Of a stretch of 64,000 bases of DNA, positions 16,436-24,668 are shown piece after piece (within the stretch, counting starts at the first letter, position 1; each line of letters begins with the position of its first letter). Origin of the DNA: COMBO-56-21 sp038852315. GTDB lineage: Archaea; Thermoplasmatota; Thermoplasmata; UBA10834. Both the position numbers and the translations under genes were made by a program. Under the pieces are notes generated by a model. The model saw only the letters and a list, made by a program, of their open reading frames with translations, did no database searches and was not told the DNA's origin. The DNA is taken from positions 78,670 through 142,669 of the forward strand of contig JAWCKF010000001.1 of the NCBI GenBank assembly GCA_038852315.1. The letters run 5' to 3'.

Positions 16436-17593
16436 ATGGCAGAGAAGCGGGACTACTACGAGATCCTTGGCGTGGCGAGAGACGCCTCCAAGGAGGACAT
16501 CAAGAAGGCCTACCGCAGGCTGGCGATGAAGTACCATCCCGACATGAACAAGGATGACCCCAAGAAGGCCGAGGAGAAGTTCAAAGAGATATCCGAGGCC
16601 TACGAGGTACTCGTTGATGACGAGAAGCGTGCACGCTACGACAGGTTCGGGCACGAGGGAGTCCAGAGCACGTTCAGGACAGGAGGGTTCGACTGGTCCG
16701 ACTTCACACACTTCGCGGACATAAGCGACCTGTTCGGTGACTTCGCAGGCGTTGGCTTCGGAAGCAGCTTCTTCGACCAGATATTCGGCAGGGCCACGAG
16801 ACGGGGGCCACAGGAGGGCAGGTCGCTGAGGTACGACGTCGAGATAACCATCGAGGAGGCCGCTCGCGGGGTGGAGAAGGAGCTGCGAGTGCCTCGTTCC
16901 GTCGTGTGCAAGACTTGCGGAGGCGAGGGGGCGAAGCCAGGAGATTTGAAGACCTGCCCGACATGCAAGGGCTCTGGACAGGTCCAGCGCGGGCAGAAGC
17001 GAGGATACACCAGCATACTGACGATAACGACCTGCCCGACTTGTCAGGGTGCCGGAAAGCAGGCCATAAGGAAGTGCCCGGAGTGCAACGGTGCTGGTAT
17101 GACCCAGACCACGAGCACGATAAAGGTATCGATACCGAAGGGGGCCGACGAGGGCATGAGGCTGCGGATAAGGGGCGCTGGTGAGGCCAGCCCGGACGGC
17201 GGCCCTCCAGGGGACCTCTACATAGTCGTCCACATAGCGGAGCACCCCGTGTTCACGCGGGACGGGAAGGACCTCTGGGTCGAGGCGCCGATCACCTTCT
17301 CGCAGGCGGCCCTGGGAGCCGAGATCAAGGTGCCCACACTGGACGGGGACGCGCTGGTCACGGTGCCACCGGGCACGCAGACTGGGACGGTCTTCAGGCT
17401 CAAGGGGATGGGCATGCCTGACCTGCAAGGATACTCGAACGGGGATGAGTTCGTGAGGGTGACAGTAGTCACGCCGACCAAGCTCACGCCGCATCAGAAG
17501 GAGCTGCTCAGGCAGCTGGACGAGTCCATGGGCTCGTATGCCAAGGGCACTGCCAGGAAGTCGGTCTTCAGACGTTTCAGGAGCGAGACGTGA
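16436..17593 (+). CDS. dnaJ: Chaperone protein DnaJ
   Basis: 385 residues. J domain with HPD at residues 34-36, a G/F-rich stretch (about 75-125), four zinc repeats CKTCGGEG, CPTCKGSG, CPTCQGAG and CPECNGAG, then the two C-terminal substrate domains (DLYIVVHIAEHPVFTRDGKDL). Complete type I DnaJ. It delivers unfolded clients to DnaK and stimulates ATP hydrolysis. It begins 96 nt after dnaK and may use readthrough or a weak own promoter. Confidence 0.96.
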   Translation: MAEKRDYYEILGVARDASKEDIKKAYRRLAMKYHPDMNKDDPKKAEEKFKEISEAYEVLVDDEKRARYDRFGHEGVQSTFRTGGFDWSDFTHFADISDLFGDFAGVGFGSSFFDQIFGRATRRGPQEGRSLRYDVEITIEEAARGVEKELRVPRSVVCKTCGGEGAKPGDLKTCPTCKGSGQVQRGQKRGYTSILTITTCPTCQGAGKQAIRKCPECNGAGMTQTTSTIKVSIPKGADEGMRLRIRGAGEASPDGGPPGDLYIVVHIAEHPVFTRDGKDLWVEAPITFSQAALGAEIKVPTLDGDALVTVPPGTQTGTVFRLKGMGMPDLQGYSNGDEFVRVTVVTPTKLTPHQKELLRQLDESMGSYAKGTARKSVFRRFRSET

Positions 17594-17633
17594 GCGCAAC
17601 CTATTTATCTGGCCATGGACAGATACGCACCAG

Positions 17634-18386
17634 ATGCGTCTCATCGGCCTGCTGACAGAGGACCCCAAGACGTATTTTGAGGTTCTCGAGGTCCTGAGGG
17701 ACGAGGGGCTGAGGTTCGTCTCTCTGGATTTCGACGACCCAGTCCCAGCGAACGTGGGCGCCATCATAACAACCGAGGCCGAAAGGGACAGGATAGCGTT
17801 CGACAGGGTCGTGTGCTGTGACGACCCTGCCCTCGCGGTCGCAAGGGCCAGGAGGATGGCGAACGGCGAGGGGGAGACTCGGGAGCTCTTGATCGGGGTC
17901 GATCCTGGCTCCAGGCCTGGATATGCGGCTTTGGCAGACGGCGTGGTAATCGAGAGGGCAGTCGCACCGTCCCCGGAGGCGATCGGTGATGTCGTTGACG
18001 AGCTAACGGGCGCCTACCCATCAGCCAGCGTCATTGTGCGGATAGGCAACGGGGACAGGACCAACAGGAACAGGATTTTCAACACGCTGTGGGATTCCGG
18101 CTACGACATCGAGATAGTGGACGAGAGGAACACGACCAAGCGCTCTCACACGCCGGACGAGGACGCTGCCGTTGAGATAGCGATGACCCCGGGCTACAGG
18201 CCTGTGAAGCGTCAGGAGGTCCAGCCTTGTCCGGGTGAGATCAGGAACATCCAGCGCATCAGCAGGCTGGAGAGTATGGGTAGAGTGACCGTCTCAAAGG
18301 AACTCGCCAGGAAGGTCGCGCTCGGCGAGCTGACCATGGAGGACGCGATCGAGATACAGGAAAAGGGCACAACAGACCGGCACTAG
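17634..18386 (+). CDS. RuvC/RNase H-fold-like archaeal protein
   Basis: 250 residues. The middle contains LLIGVDPGSRPGYAALADGVVIE (split here around residue 85), the first strand and aspartate of a RuvC-like RNase H fold, then SVIVRIGNGDRTNRNRIFN, and VDERNTTKRSHTPDEDAAVEIA, where acidic residues in a late helix match the fold's final metal-binding position. N-terminal 75 residues (MRLIGLLTEDPKTYFEVLEVL) look like a separate small alpha/beta unit. A nuclease role is inferred from fold only. ATG 17634 is nearly leaderless relative to a CTATTTAT element at 17601-17608. Convergent overlap of 4 nt with the next gene. Confidence 0.6.
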   Translation: MRLIGLLTEDPKTYFEVLEVLRDEGLRFVSLDFDDPVPANVGAIITTEAERDRIAFDRVVCCDDPALAVARARRMANGEGETRELLIGVDPGSRPGYAALADGVVIERAVAPSPEAIGDVVDELTGAYPSASVIVRIGNGDRTNRNRIFNTLWDSGYDIEIVDERNTTKRSHTPDEDAAVEIAMTPGYRPVKRQEVQPCPGEIRNIQRISRLESMGRVTVSKELARKVALGELTMEDAIEIQEKGTTDRH

Positions 18387-19357
18387 AACAGGTGGTTCTT
18401 GGTCAGCTTCGCGCTGCCTCCGACGCCGCAAGCTATGGTCTCGAGGCCCAGGCTCCTCAGCCTCGAATCGACCTCCTTCACTCGCTCAGGCCATGTGTTG
18501 ACATAGACGGTCGCGCCCGTGTCTATTGAGAAGTATGCTGGGATGCCTTCCGACCGCATCTTCCGAACCTCGAGGATGACCTTCACTGTCTCAGGCCTCC
18601 AGAGTATCATCTCGTCGAGCCCCGTCATTGTTATGCCGTGGAGTATCAGGGAATCCCGCTCTGCGAGCATCCCTATCTTGTCTATGTTCCGCTTCCTGAT
18701 GGCGTTCTCCATCTCCGCGAGGGCTTCGTGGACGAAGGCGAGCCTCGAGTGGAAGAACGGAGAGCTCAACACCGCCCTGTGGGCCTCCTCGGTGCTCTTC
18801 AGCGCGGGCACCAGAGCGATTACTATACCCATCTGGAACTCCTCAGACGCTATCTGGTAAGAGAACGACTCCTCGTCCTCGAACCCTGCGCGCCATCTGG
18901 AGAATGCACCGGTCACGGAGCGCGAGGCTGATCCCGCGCCTCTCCGGGCAATGACGGAAAGCTGCTCGAGCGACAACTTCAGGCCAGCGGCCTTTGCGGC
19001 CGCGACCGCCAGGGCTGCGAAGCCGGAGGCCGAAGCTCCGAGACCAACGTTCGACGGAAAGTTGTTCCTCGAGGCCATCCTGAACCTCAAATCGACGCCG
19101 CTCCGCCTCCTGACCTCGTCCACCACGGTCACGACCCTTTCAAGCTCACGGCCCTGAAGGGGCCTCCCGTCAATGGACGCCGTGTCCGTGGGGAACCTCC
19201 CGAACTCGACCGTGGTATGTGTCGCAGTAGGCCATGTCGCCACGGATATGGAATCGTGGAACGGTATCCTGAGCGACTCATCCCGCAGGCCATGATACTT
19301 TATGAGGCCTTGAATCGGATGAGCGATTGCCGATGCTTTCATGCTGATGCCTCTCAC
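18383..19357 (-). CDS. Diphosphomevalonate decarboxylase-family enzyme (MVD or mevalonate-kinase-like)
   Basis: 324 residues. GHMP superfamily: the ATP-binding motif appears as NVGLGASASGFAALAVAAA, and SVTGAFSRWRAG plus YFSIDTGATVYVNTW retain the region with the catalytic aspartate of the MVD family. In Thermoplasmata such proteins act as mevalonate 3-kinase, bisphosphomevalonate decarboxylase or, elsewhere, (di)phosphomevalonate decarboxylase; the sequence alone does not tell me which. ATG 19357 overlaps the archease stop by 4 nt; ATG 19342 (MKASAIAHPIQGLIKYHG) is closer to the usual start. With the UbiD-family gene at 548, the window holds markers of two mevalonate branches. Confidence 0.85.
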   Translation of the reverse strand: MRGISMKASAIAHPIQGLIKYHGLRDESLRIPFHDSISVATWPTATHTTVEFGRFPTDTASIDGRPLQGRELERVVTVVDEVRRRSGVDLRFRMASRNNFPSNVGLGASASGFAALAVAAAKAAGLKLSLEQLSVIARRGAGSASRSVTGAFSRWRAGFEDEESFSYQIASEEFQMGIVIALVPALKSTEEAHRAVLSSPFFHSRLAFVHEALAEMENAIRKRNIDKIGMLAERDSLILHGITMTGLDEMILWRPETVKVILEVRKMRSEGIPAYFSIDTGATVYVNTWPERVKEVDSRLRSLGLETIACGVGGSAKLTKNHLF

Positions 19358-19758
19358 ACGTCGAACAGAAGCGTGACTGTACCCTTTTCATCATCGAACT
19401 GCAGACCGTGATAGGTCACGCCCTTGACGAGGGAGCGCTTGGTGTGCTTTCGCTCGTCGAACTTCTCTCCCCTGACTGAGGATTCGAGCTTTCTTCCATC
19501 TGTCATCACATCGAACTCGGAAAACACGAGGTCCTCCGTATCGTGCACGAACAGCAGCTCCTGGAGGAAGTCGACGAGGAGCTGCTCCCTGCTGTCGGCC
19601 TCCAACACCACCTTGAGCTCCCCCTTGGGCTCAACCTTTGTGAGATCGGTGATCAGGTCGAACATGGCATATGCCGCATTTGCGAACCTCTCGTCGAGCG
19701 TTCGGCCGTGAACCTCGACGAGCGCGTCCGCAGTGTGCTCCAGCATCCTGTATTTCAC
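19354..19758 (-). CDS. Archease
   Basis: 134 residues from GTG 19758 (VKYRMLEHTADALVEVHG). The family pattern is clear: EHTADA near the start with a metal-binding aspartate, LLVDFLQELLFVHDTEDLVFSEF, and VKGVTYHGLQFDD. Archease accelerates RtcB-type tRNA ligation by promoting guanylation and GTP use. The frame extends to a TTG at 19788, but CTTGATATACTC there is itself a TATA-like box whose start site would fall at GTG 19758. RtcB is not in the window. Confidence 0.9.
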   Translation of the reverse strand: MKYRMLEHTADALVEVHGRTLDERFANAAYAMFDLITDLTKVEPKGELKVVLEADSREQLLVDFLQELLFVHDTEDLVFSEFDVMTDGRKLESSVRGEKFDERKHTKRSLVKGVTYHGLQFDDEKGTVTLLFDV

Positions 19759-19784
19759 ACTGTAAGGAGTCCCATGAGAGTATA

Positions 19785-20462
19785 TCAAGTATGTGCTCTA
19801 GAAGTTCTGCGGAAATAGTCGCATAAGGCGCTCAACGCGCAGGCGTCGCACATAGGTCTCCTGGCCCGGCAGACCGCCCGCCCGTGTTCAATCAGATTGA
19901 TGTGGAAGTTGTAGAAGGATCCCGGCGGGACGAGCTTCGCGAGCTTTTCTTGAGCCGCCTCTCTCGACACGTTGGGGCCTATGAGTCCCAGACGTTTGCT
20001 CACGCGGTGGATGTGCGTGTCTACAGGGAACGCCGGCAGCCCCAGTGAGAAGAGCATGACTATCCCTCTTGTCTTGGGTCCAACACCCTTCATGCGGGAA
20101 AGCCAGGCGTCCACCTCTTCCCTGGTCTTGCTCCTGAGAAAAGAGAGGTCGAGGGTACCCCGCTCCCGATGTATGAACTCCAGTGCGTCGAGTATCCTGG
20201 CTGCCTTGATCTCGGCGAGTCCGCCGACTTGGATGATCCTTGCGACTTTGGCTGGATCCTCGCCCATGAGATCCTCCCAGCGGGGATAGGCGGCCTTTAA
20301 TCGCCTGAACGCCTTCCTGGAGTTGACATCGGTCGTGTTCTGTGAGAGGATGGTTTCGATCAGGGTGTCAAGAGGATCCTCATCAAGGGTCAGCTCCTTG
20401 AATCCGTAGGTGCGGGTCAGGATCGAATCGACCTTCATCGCCTTGGCCTTGAGGCCCTTCAT
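19785..20462 (-). CDS. nth: Endonuclease III (DNA glycosylase/AP lyase)
   Basis: 225 residues from ATG 20462. Helix-hairpin-helix MKGVGPKTRGIVMLFSLG with the catalytic lysine, AFPVDTHIHRVSKRLGL with the catalytic aspartate, and an Fe-S site C-x6-C-x2-C-x5-C (CRARRPMCDACALSALC). Excises oxidised pyrimidines and cleaves AP sites. A TATA-like ATATTATT at about 20493-20500 supports this start; the ORF extends 27 codons further with unlikely composition (CCPAYGCPYGTYY). Its stop lies next to the archease promoter. Confidence 0.92.
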   Translation of the reverse strand: MKGLKAKAMKVDSILTRTYGFKELTLDEDPLDTLIETILSQNTTDVNSRKAFRRLKAAYPRWEDLMGEDPAKVARIIQVGGLAEIKAARILDALEFIHRERGTLDLSFLRSKTREEVDAWLSRMKGVGPKTRGIVMLFSLGLPAFPVDTHIHRVSKRLGLIGPNVSREAAQEKLAKLVPPGSFYNFHINLIEHGRAVCRARRPMCDACALSALCDYFRRTSRAHT

Positions 20463-20568
20463 CGCCCGGGATGGAGTCAGTTCCCGCCACAAATAATATG
20501 TGCCATACGGGCAGCCATAGGCTGGGCAGCATCGAACTGACATGGACCCGAGCGTCGTCTCACAGAGC

Positions 20569-20576
20569 TTTTATAT
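20569..20576 (+). promoter_or_regulatory. TATA box of the aspartate dehydrogenase gene
   Basis: TTTTATAT ends 24 nt before the GTG at 20600. This fixes the GTG as the start of a leaderless mRNA and rules out the upstream codons of the open frame. Confidence 0.6.
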
Positions 20577-20599
20577 GACCCTTGCCTCTGTTTCGCATC

Positions 20600-21406
20600 G
20601 TGAACATCTGCGTCATAGGCTGCGGTGCGATAGGCACCACCATAGCCCGCGCAACAGAGGAAATGCCTGAGATCGGCGTGGTCTACCTGACAGATCGTTC
20701 CAAGGAGTGCGCGACAAGGCTGCAGGAGAAGATGCACAAGGTCAGGTATGTTCCTGATATAGTCCCGATTCTGGGCGATATCCGATTGGTGGTCGAGGCT
20801 GCCAGCCAAGACGCCGCCAGATACTATGTCCCTCTCGCCCTCTCGGCAGGGGTCGATGTGTTGCTCATGAGCGTGGGCGTGTTCCAGGACGAAGAGTTCC
20901 AGACCGACGTATTCAGGTTAGCGAAGCGCAAGAACGCCCGGGTGTACATCCCGAGCGGAGCAATCGCTGGGATCGACGCCCTCTCAGCAGCCGCGATAGC
21001 TGGCATAGACGAAGTCACTCTGACGACGACGAAGCCACCTTCTGCTTTCGCTTCCAACCCCTATCTGGAGTCGAAAGGCGTAGTCGCGAGCGAAATCAGG
21101 GAGCGAACTGAGCTCTTCAGCGGTTCGGCTCGCGAGGCAGTGAGACACTTCCCGCAGAACATAAACGTCGCTGCCACAATCTCCCTTGCCGGGATAGGGT
21201 TCGAGAAGACAAGAATCAGGATTGTTTGCGACCCACAGGTGCAGACCAACGAGCACCACCTCAAGGCCAGGGGGAAGTTCGGCGAGCTGGACACCGTAAC
21301 GAGGAACGTGCCATCGCCCAGGAACCCCAAGACGTCGTACCTTGCGGCTCTATCAGCCATCTCTGCCATCAGGAAGATCACTGGGAACGCCTGGGTCGGA
21401 GTCTGA
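20600..21406 (+). CDS. nadX: L-aspartate dehydrogenase NadX
   Basis: 268 residues. Rossmann NAD(P) motif ICVIGCGAIGTTIAR, then IPSGAIAGIDALSAA, and the family end with NEHHLKARGKFGELDTVTRN and PSPRNPKTSYLAALSAISA. It oxidises L-aspartate to iminoaspartate, the precursor for quinolinate in NAD synthesis. NadA/NadC are not adjacent. GTG start fixed by the TATA box at 20569-20576; the few upstream codons of the open frame overlap that promoter. Confidence 0.93.
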   Translation: MNICVIGCGAIGTTIARATEEMPEIGVVYLTDRSKECATRLQEKMHKVRYVPDIVPILGDIRLVVEAASQDAARYYVPLALSAGVDVLLMSVGVFQDEEFQTDVFRLAKRKNARVYIPSGAIAGIDALSAAAIAGIDEVTLTTTKPPSAFASNPYLESKGVVASEIRERTELFSGSAREAVRHFPQNINVAATISLAGIGFEKTRIRIVCDPQVQTNEHHLKARGKFGELDTVTRNVPSPRNPKTSYLAALSAISAIRKITGNAWVGV

Positions 21407-21458
21407 AACTCATCATCTCTTTATACGGACATCGCGTTCTCAGGATGCCGGCGTTAGG

Positions 21459-22544
21459 ATGGCTACGAGACACAGGCGCCTCTTCGAGCTGCTCGGAGAC
21501 AAGGTAGACGCGGTCGTGCTGATGAACGCAACCGAACCGAACCTAGACCAGAGCTTCTTCTATGTCACAGGCCTGACGAGCGGGCTGTTCGAGGACTGCG
21601 TTGCCATAGTTCGACCGCGCTCGGTTGAGGTGCTGTCGTCCAGCCTGGAAGAGACCAGCGCTAGAAAGGCAGGGGTGAAGGTCACGGTGTTCAGACGAAG
21701 GGCGGACCTCGGCACGCTTCTCAAGAAGAAGCTCAGAGGATACGGCGCGATAGGTCTGAACTTCAAGGAGATCACGCATGCGAACTTCAGATTCATATCG
21801 AGGTGTGCGAAAGGCACAAGAGTCGTCGACGTCTCCGACCAGATAAGAAAGGCCAGGATGGTCAAGGATGAGGACGAGATTGCGCGCATCGCAAAGGCCT
21901 GTAGGATAGTCTCCAAGGTCGCCGAGGACATACCGGACCTTCTGTCAGCAGGTGACACGGAAACCCACGCCGCCGCCGAGATCAACTATGCGATGATGAT
22001 GGCAGGTGCAGAGGGAGCCGCGTTCGAGACGAACGCGTCCTTCGGTCCGGCTACGGCGGAGCCGCACCATGTCCCAGGGGCGCGCAGGCTGAGGAGGGGA
22101 CAGCTCGCGCTGTTCGACTTCGGGGCGGTGTACAGGCGGTACGTCTCAGACATCACTAGAACCTTCATTTGCGGCTCTCCCGGGGCGAAGCATCTCAGAA
22201 TGTACGAGGTCGTCTCGGAGGCGCAGACGGCCGCCATAGATGCTCTCCGGGGAGGCGTCAAGAGCAGGGATGTGGACGCCGCGGCCAGGGAGGTCATTGA
22301 CCGGTCCGAGTTCAAGGGCAGGTTCATTCACGGCACAGGCCACGGTCTCGGGATATCTGTCCACGACCCTGGCGCCATCTCGATGCACGTCGATGAGGTT
22401 CTTGAGCCAGGGATGGTGGTGACGGTAGAGCCCGGAGTCTACATCAAAGGCCTGGGCGGAATAAGGATAGAGGACGATGTGCTTGTCACTAGGGACGGGG
22501 GCAGGGTGCTGACGAACGCCTCGAAGGAGCTGCGCCGAATCTAG
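21459..22544 (+). CDS. M24 metallopeptidase (Xaa-Pro aminopeptidase type)
   Basis: 361 residues. N-terminal creatinase-like domain (about 1-130), then the pita-bread catalytic domain with its five metal ligands in order: FDFGA, VSDITRTF, GTGHGLGISVHDPG, VTVEPGVYIKG and IRIEDDVLV. Such enzymes release N-terminal residues next to proline. ATG 21459 is preferred; CTTTATAC at about 21419-21426 is the likely TATA box. An overlapping upstream ORF extension runs into nadX and is not credible. Confidence 0.9.
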   Translation: MATRHRRLFELLGDKVDAVVLMNATEPNLDQSFFYVTGLTSGLFEDCVAIVRPRSVEVLSSSLEETSARKAGVKVTVFRRRADLGTLLKKKLRGYGAIGLNFKEITHANFRFISRCAKGTRVVDVSDQIRKARMVKDEDEIARIAKACRIVSKVAEDIPDLLSAGDTETHAAAEINYAMMMAGAEGAAFETNASFGPATAEPHHVPGARRLRRGQLALFDFGAVYRRYVSDITRTFICGSPGAKHLRMYEVVSEAQTAAIDALRGGVKSRDVDAAAREVIDRSEFKGRFIHGTGHGLGISVHDPGAISMHVDEVLEPGMVVTVEPGVYIKGLGGIRIEDDVLVTRDGGRVLTNASKELRRI

Positions 22545-22924
22545 AAGACATCCAGGAGGGAGGTTCCGACCAGCCACTCTGACACTTCGTCCAGGATGTA
22601 GATCAGCACGGCTGCGATGAGTGAGATGACTATCGCAGATAACCACTCATCTGTCACGGGCAGCTCCTCGACGACTATGAACCGGACGGCGATAACGAGT
22701 ATGACGAAAGCAAGCAAGAGTCCGATGTCGCCCGCTCCAATCTCCCCAGCGAGGTGACGGAACACGGGGATCACGAGGACCGCGATGAGAGAGACCACGA
22801 GTATCCTTAGAACCATCGAGCCTGTGAGGGTCCAGTCACGGCTCACGAGCGACGCACTCGCATAGAATATGACCGCTGCGATGATGACCGCAACAACGAC
22901 CATCAGCAGGGCCTCGAAGTTCAT
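22541..22924 (-). CDS. Four-helix membrane protein
   Basis: 127 residues, almost entirely hydrophobic in four segments: ALLMVVVAVIIAAVIFYASA, MVLRILVVSLIAVLVIPVF, IGLLLAFVILVIAVRFIVV and LSAIVISLIAAVLIYILDEV. No recognised family. Overlaps the stop of the convergent M24 gene by 4 nt. Confidence 0.65.
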   Translation of the reverse strand: MNFEALLMVVVAVIIAAVIFYASASLVSRDWTLTGSMVLRILVVSLIAVLVIPVFRHLAGEIGAGDIGLLLAFVILVIAVRFIVVEELPVTDEWLSAIVISLIAAVLIYILDEVSEWLVGTSLLDVF

Positions 22925-22976
22925 TGGACTCGGAATGCAGAACGAGGTTGCACCATCATATTACTTTCGCATCGCT

Positions 22977-23558
22977 TCAGCGGCGCCGCGGAATCGCCAG
23001 CATCTCCAGCACACGAAGGTTGAAGAACCCGTTCGAGTGGGCAGGGCGGATGACGCAGGCAGTGTCGGCACCCCACTCCGTGCCGGCAACGGCGATGACT
23101 GGCGCGTCGCCGCAAGGTATCGCCCCGCCATCCGCTGCCATGACGGTAATCTCAACCGCGACCTTCATACCCTGGCCAAAGAGCGCCCTCAGAGCCTCCG
23201 CTATAGCCTCCACCCTCGATGAGCCCCCGAGCTTCTTGCTGATGGACCTTTCAACGCCGGAGAGGGCGTGGGTCGCACGGACGATTGTGGCGCCGTTCTC
23301 AATGAGCTTCCTCTCCATCTCAGCCGACATCGAATTCTCACCCTCCTTGTCGGATCCGCAGTGCTCCGTCACGACCACTACCTTGACGCCCATGCCCTTC
23401 ATGCGCTCGACGGCTTTCATGCCCGTACTCCCAGAATCACTGGCCACGACGACGTGCGATATGTCGCCTTTGCTAAGCCTCTCGGCCACTGCGTCGAGTA
23501 CGATGTCTGTGTTCTCACCACCTGGCGCGTCGAGATACACTATCGAGGAGCGATACAT
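22977..23558 (-). CDS. Pyruvate kinase C-terminal-domain-like protein
   Basis: 193 residues resembling the stand-alone archaeal/bacterial proteins with a pyruvate-kinase alpha/beta (regulatory) domain: GGENTDIVLDAVAERLSKGDI, VVVASDSGSTGMKAVERMKG, VVVTEHCGSDKEGENSMSAE, and GQGMKVAVEITVMAADGG. There is no catalytic PK barrel, so it is not a glycolytic kinase; a small-molecule sensing role is possible but unproven. Confidence 0.75.
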   Translation of the reverse strand: MYRSSIVYLDAPGGENTDIVLDAVAERLSKGDISHVVVASDSGSTGMKAVERMKGMGVKVVVVTEHCGSDKEGENSMSAEMERKLIENGATIVRATHALSGVERSISKKLGGSSRVEAIAEALRALFGQGMKVAVEITVMAADGGAIPCGDAPVIAVAGTEWGADTACVIRPAHSNGFFNLRVLEMLAIPRRR

Positions 23559-23660
23559 CCTGCCACCCCTGCCTCTGTAGATTGTTCAGGCGATATCTGT
23601 GTTGCGACCGGCAGAATGCCTCGGGCAACGCTTATCTATCGCCATCTAGCTTCGGGAGGT

Positions 23661-24668
23661 GTGGCCATCTTCTACAACGAGGAGTTCCTCGGCCATGTCC
23701 AAGGGCCTTTACACCCCGAGTCACCTGAAAGGCTCAGAGGTATAATCCTCAAGTTGAAACAGCACGGCCTTTGGAAGGATGTGATTCCGTCGAAGACCGG
23801 CTCGAAGGAACATCTGATGCTGGTCCACGACGAGGACTACATAGACTTCATCAGGACATGCGGCGAGTGCGCCATCACTCTGGACACCTCCGTCCATCCA
23901 GAGACTTACGACATTGCAGCGCTGTCGGCCGAGTGTGCCATCGACGCGGTCAAGTTCTCGAGAGCAGAGCGAAGACCCTCGTTCGCCCTGACTAGGCCAC
24001 CCGGACATCACGCGGGCAGGGACTACGGCATGGGGTTCTGCTACTTCAACAACATAGCGATCGCTGCCCGGTACCTGCTGAAGGAGGGCGACAGGAGGAT
24101 AGCCATCGTGGACATAGACGTCCACCACGGTAACGGCACGGAGGAGATATTCGCTGAAAGTCCGGAAGTGCTATATGTGTCGACGCACCAGCTTGGCATA
24201 TTCCCTGGCACGGGCAGGGTGGATTACGTCGGCGATGGCGAGGGCGAGGGATTCACCTTCAACATGCCTTTTCAGTCAGGCTGCGGCGACTCGACCTTCG
24301 ATGTCGCCTTCGCGGAGGTGATCAGCCCGGTCGTTCGAGCGTTCAAACCCGACGCAATACTGGTCAGCTGGGGCGTGGACACTCACTACAAGGATCCCCT
24401 GGCGTCGCTCACGCTATCATCGGACGGACATCTGCGTGAAGCATCGGAACTCTTGAGACTAGCCAAGGAGTGCCACAACAGGCTGACATTCATCCTCGAG
24501 GGGGGATACGATGTACCCGCCCTTTCGGAGGTCGTTGCCGGCACAGTAGGCCTGACCGAGGGGATCGAGGTGCCTATGGAGTTCACAGATGTGGTAGATA
24601 ACAGCTGTCTTGGCAGGGGCACCGTACTCAGGTGCAGACAGCTCGCGTCCAAGTACTGGAGGCTATAG
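23661..24668 (+). CDS. Histone deacetylase superfamily (class II/AcuC-like) enzyme
   Basis: 335 residues from GTG 23661. Catalytic elements are complete: RPPGHHAGRDYGMGFCYFNN (His pair), VDIDVHHGNGTEEI (Asp-His zinc ligands), SWGVDTHYKDPLASL (second Asp ligand) and LEGGYDVPAL (Tyr). Zn-dependent deacetylase or amidohydrolase; substrate could be acetyl-lysine, acetylpolyamine or similar. A CTTATCTA element near 23632-23639 would give a leaderless GTG; ATG 23616 (MPRATLIYRHL) is the alternative. Its stop overlaps the CBS gene. Confidence 0.9.
   Translation: MAIFYNEEFLGHVQGPLHPESPERLRGIILKLKQHGLWKDVIPSKTGSKEHLMLVHDEDYIDFIRTCGECAITLDTSVHPETYDIAALSAECAIDAVKFSRAERRPSFALTRPPGHHAGRDYGMGFCYFNNIAIAARYLLKEGDRRIAIVDIDVHHGNGTEEIFAESPEVLYVSTHQLGIFPGTGRVDYVGDGEGEGFTFNMPFQSGCGDSTFDVAFAEVISPVVRAFKPDAILVSWGVDTHYKDPLASLTLSSDGHLREASELLRLAKECHNRLTFILEGGYDVPALSEVVAGTVGLTEGIEVPMEFTDVVDNSCLGRGTVLRCRQLASKYWRL

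Noticed and set aside
16187..17767. 526-codon antisense frame over dnaJ
   Set aside because: Fully overlaps dnaJ and its zinc repeats; composition is that of a shadow frame.
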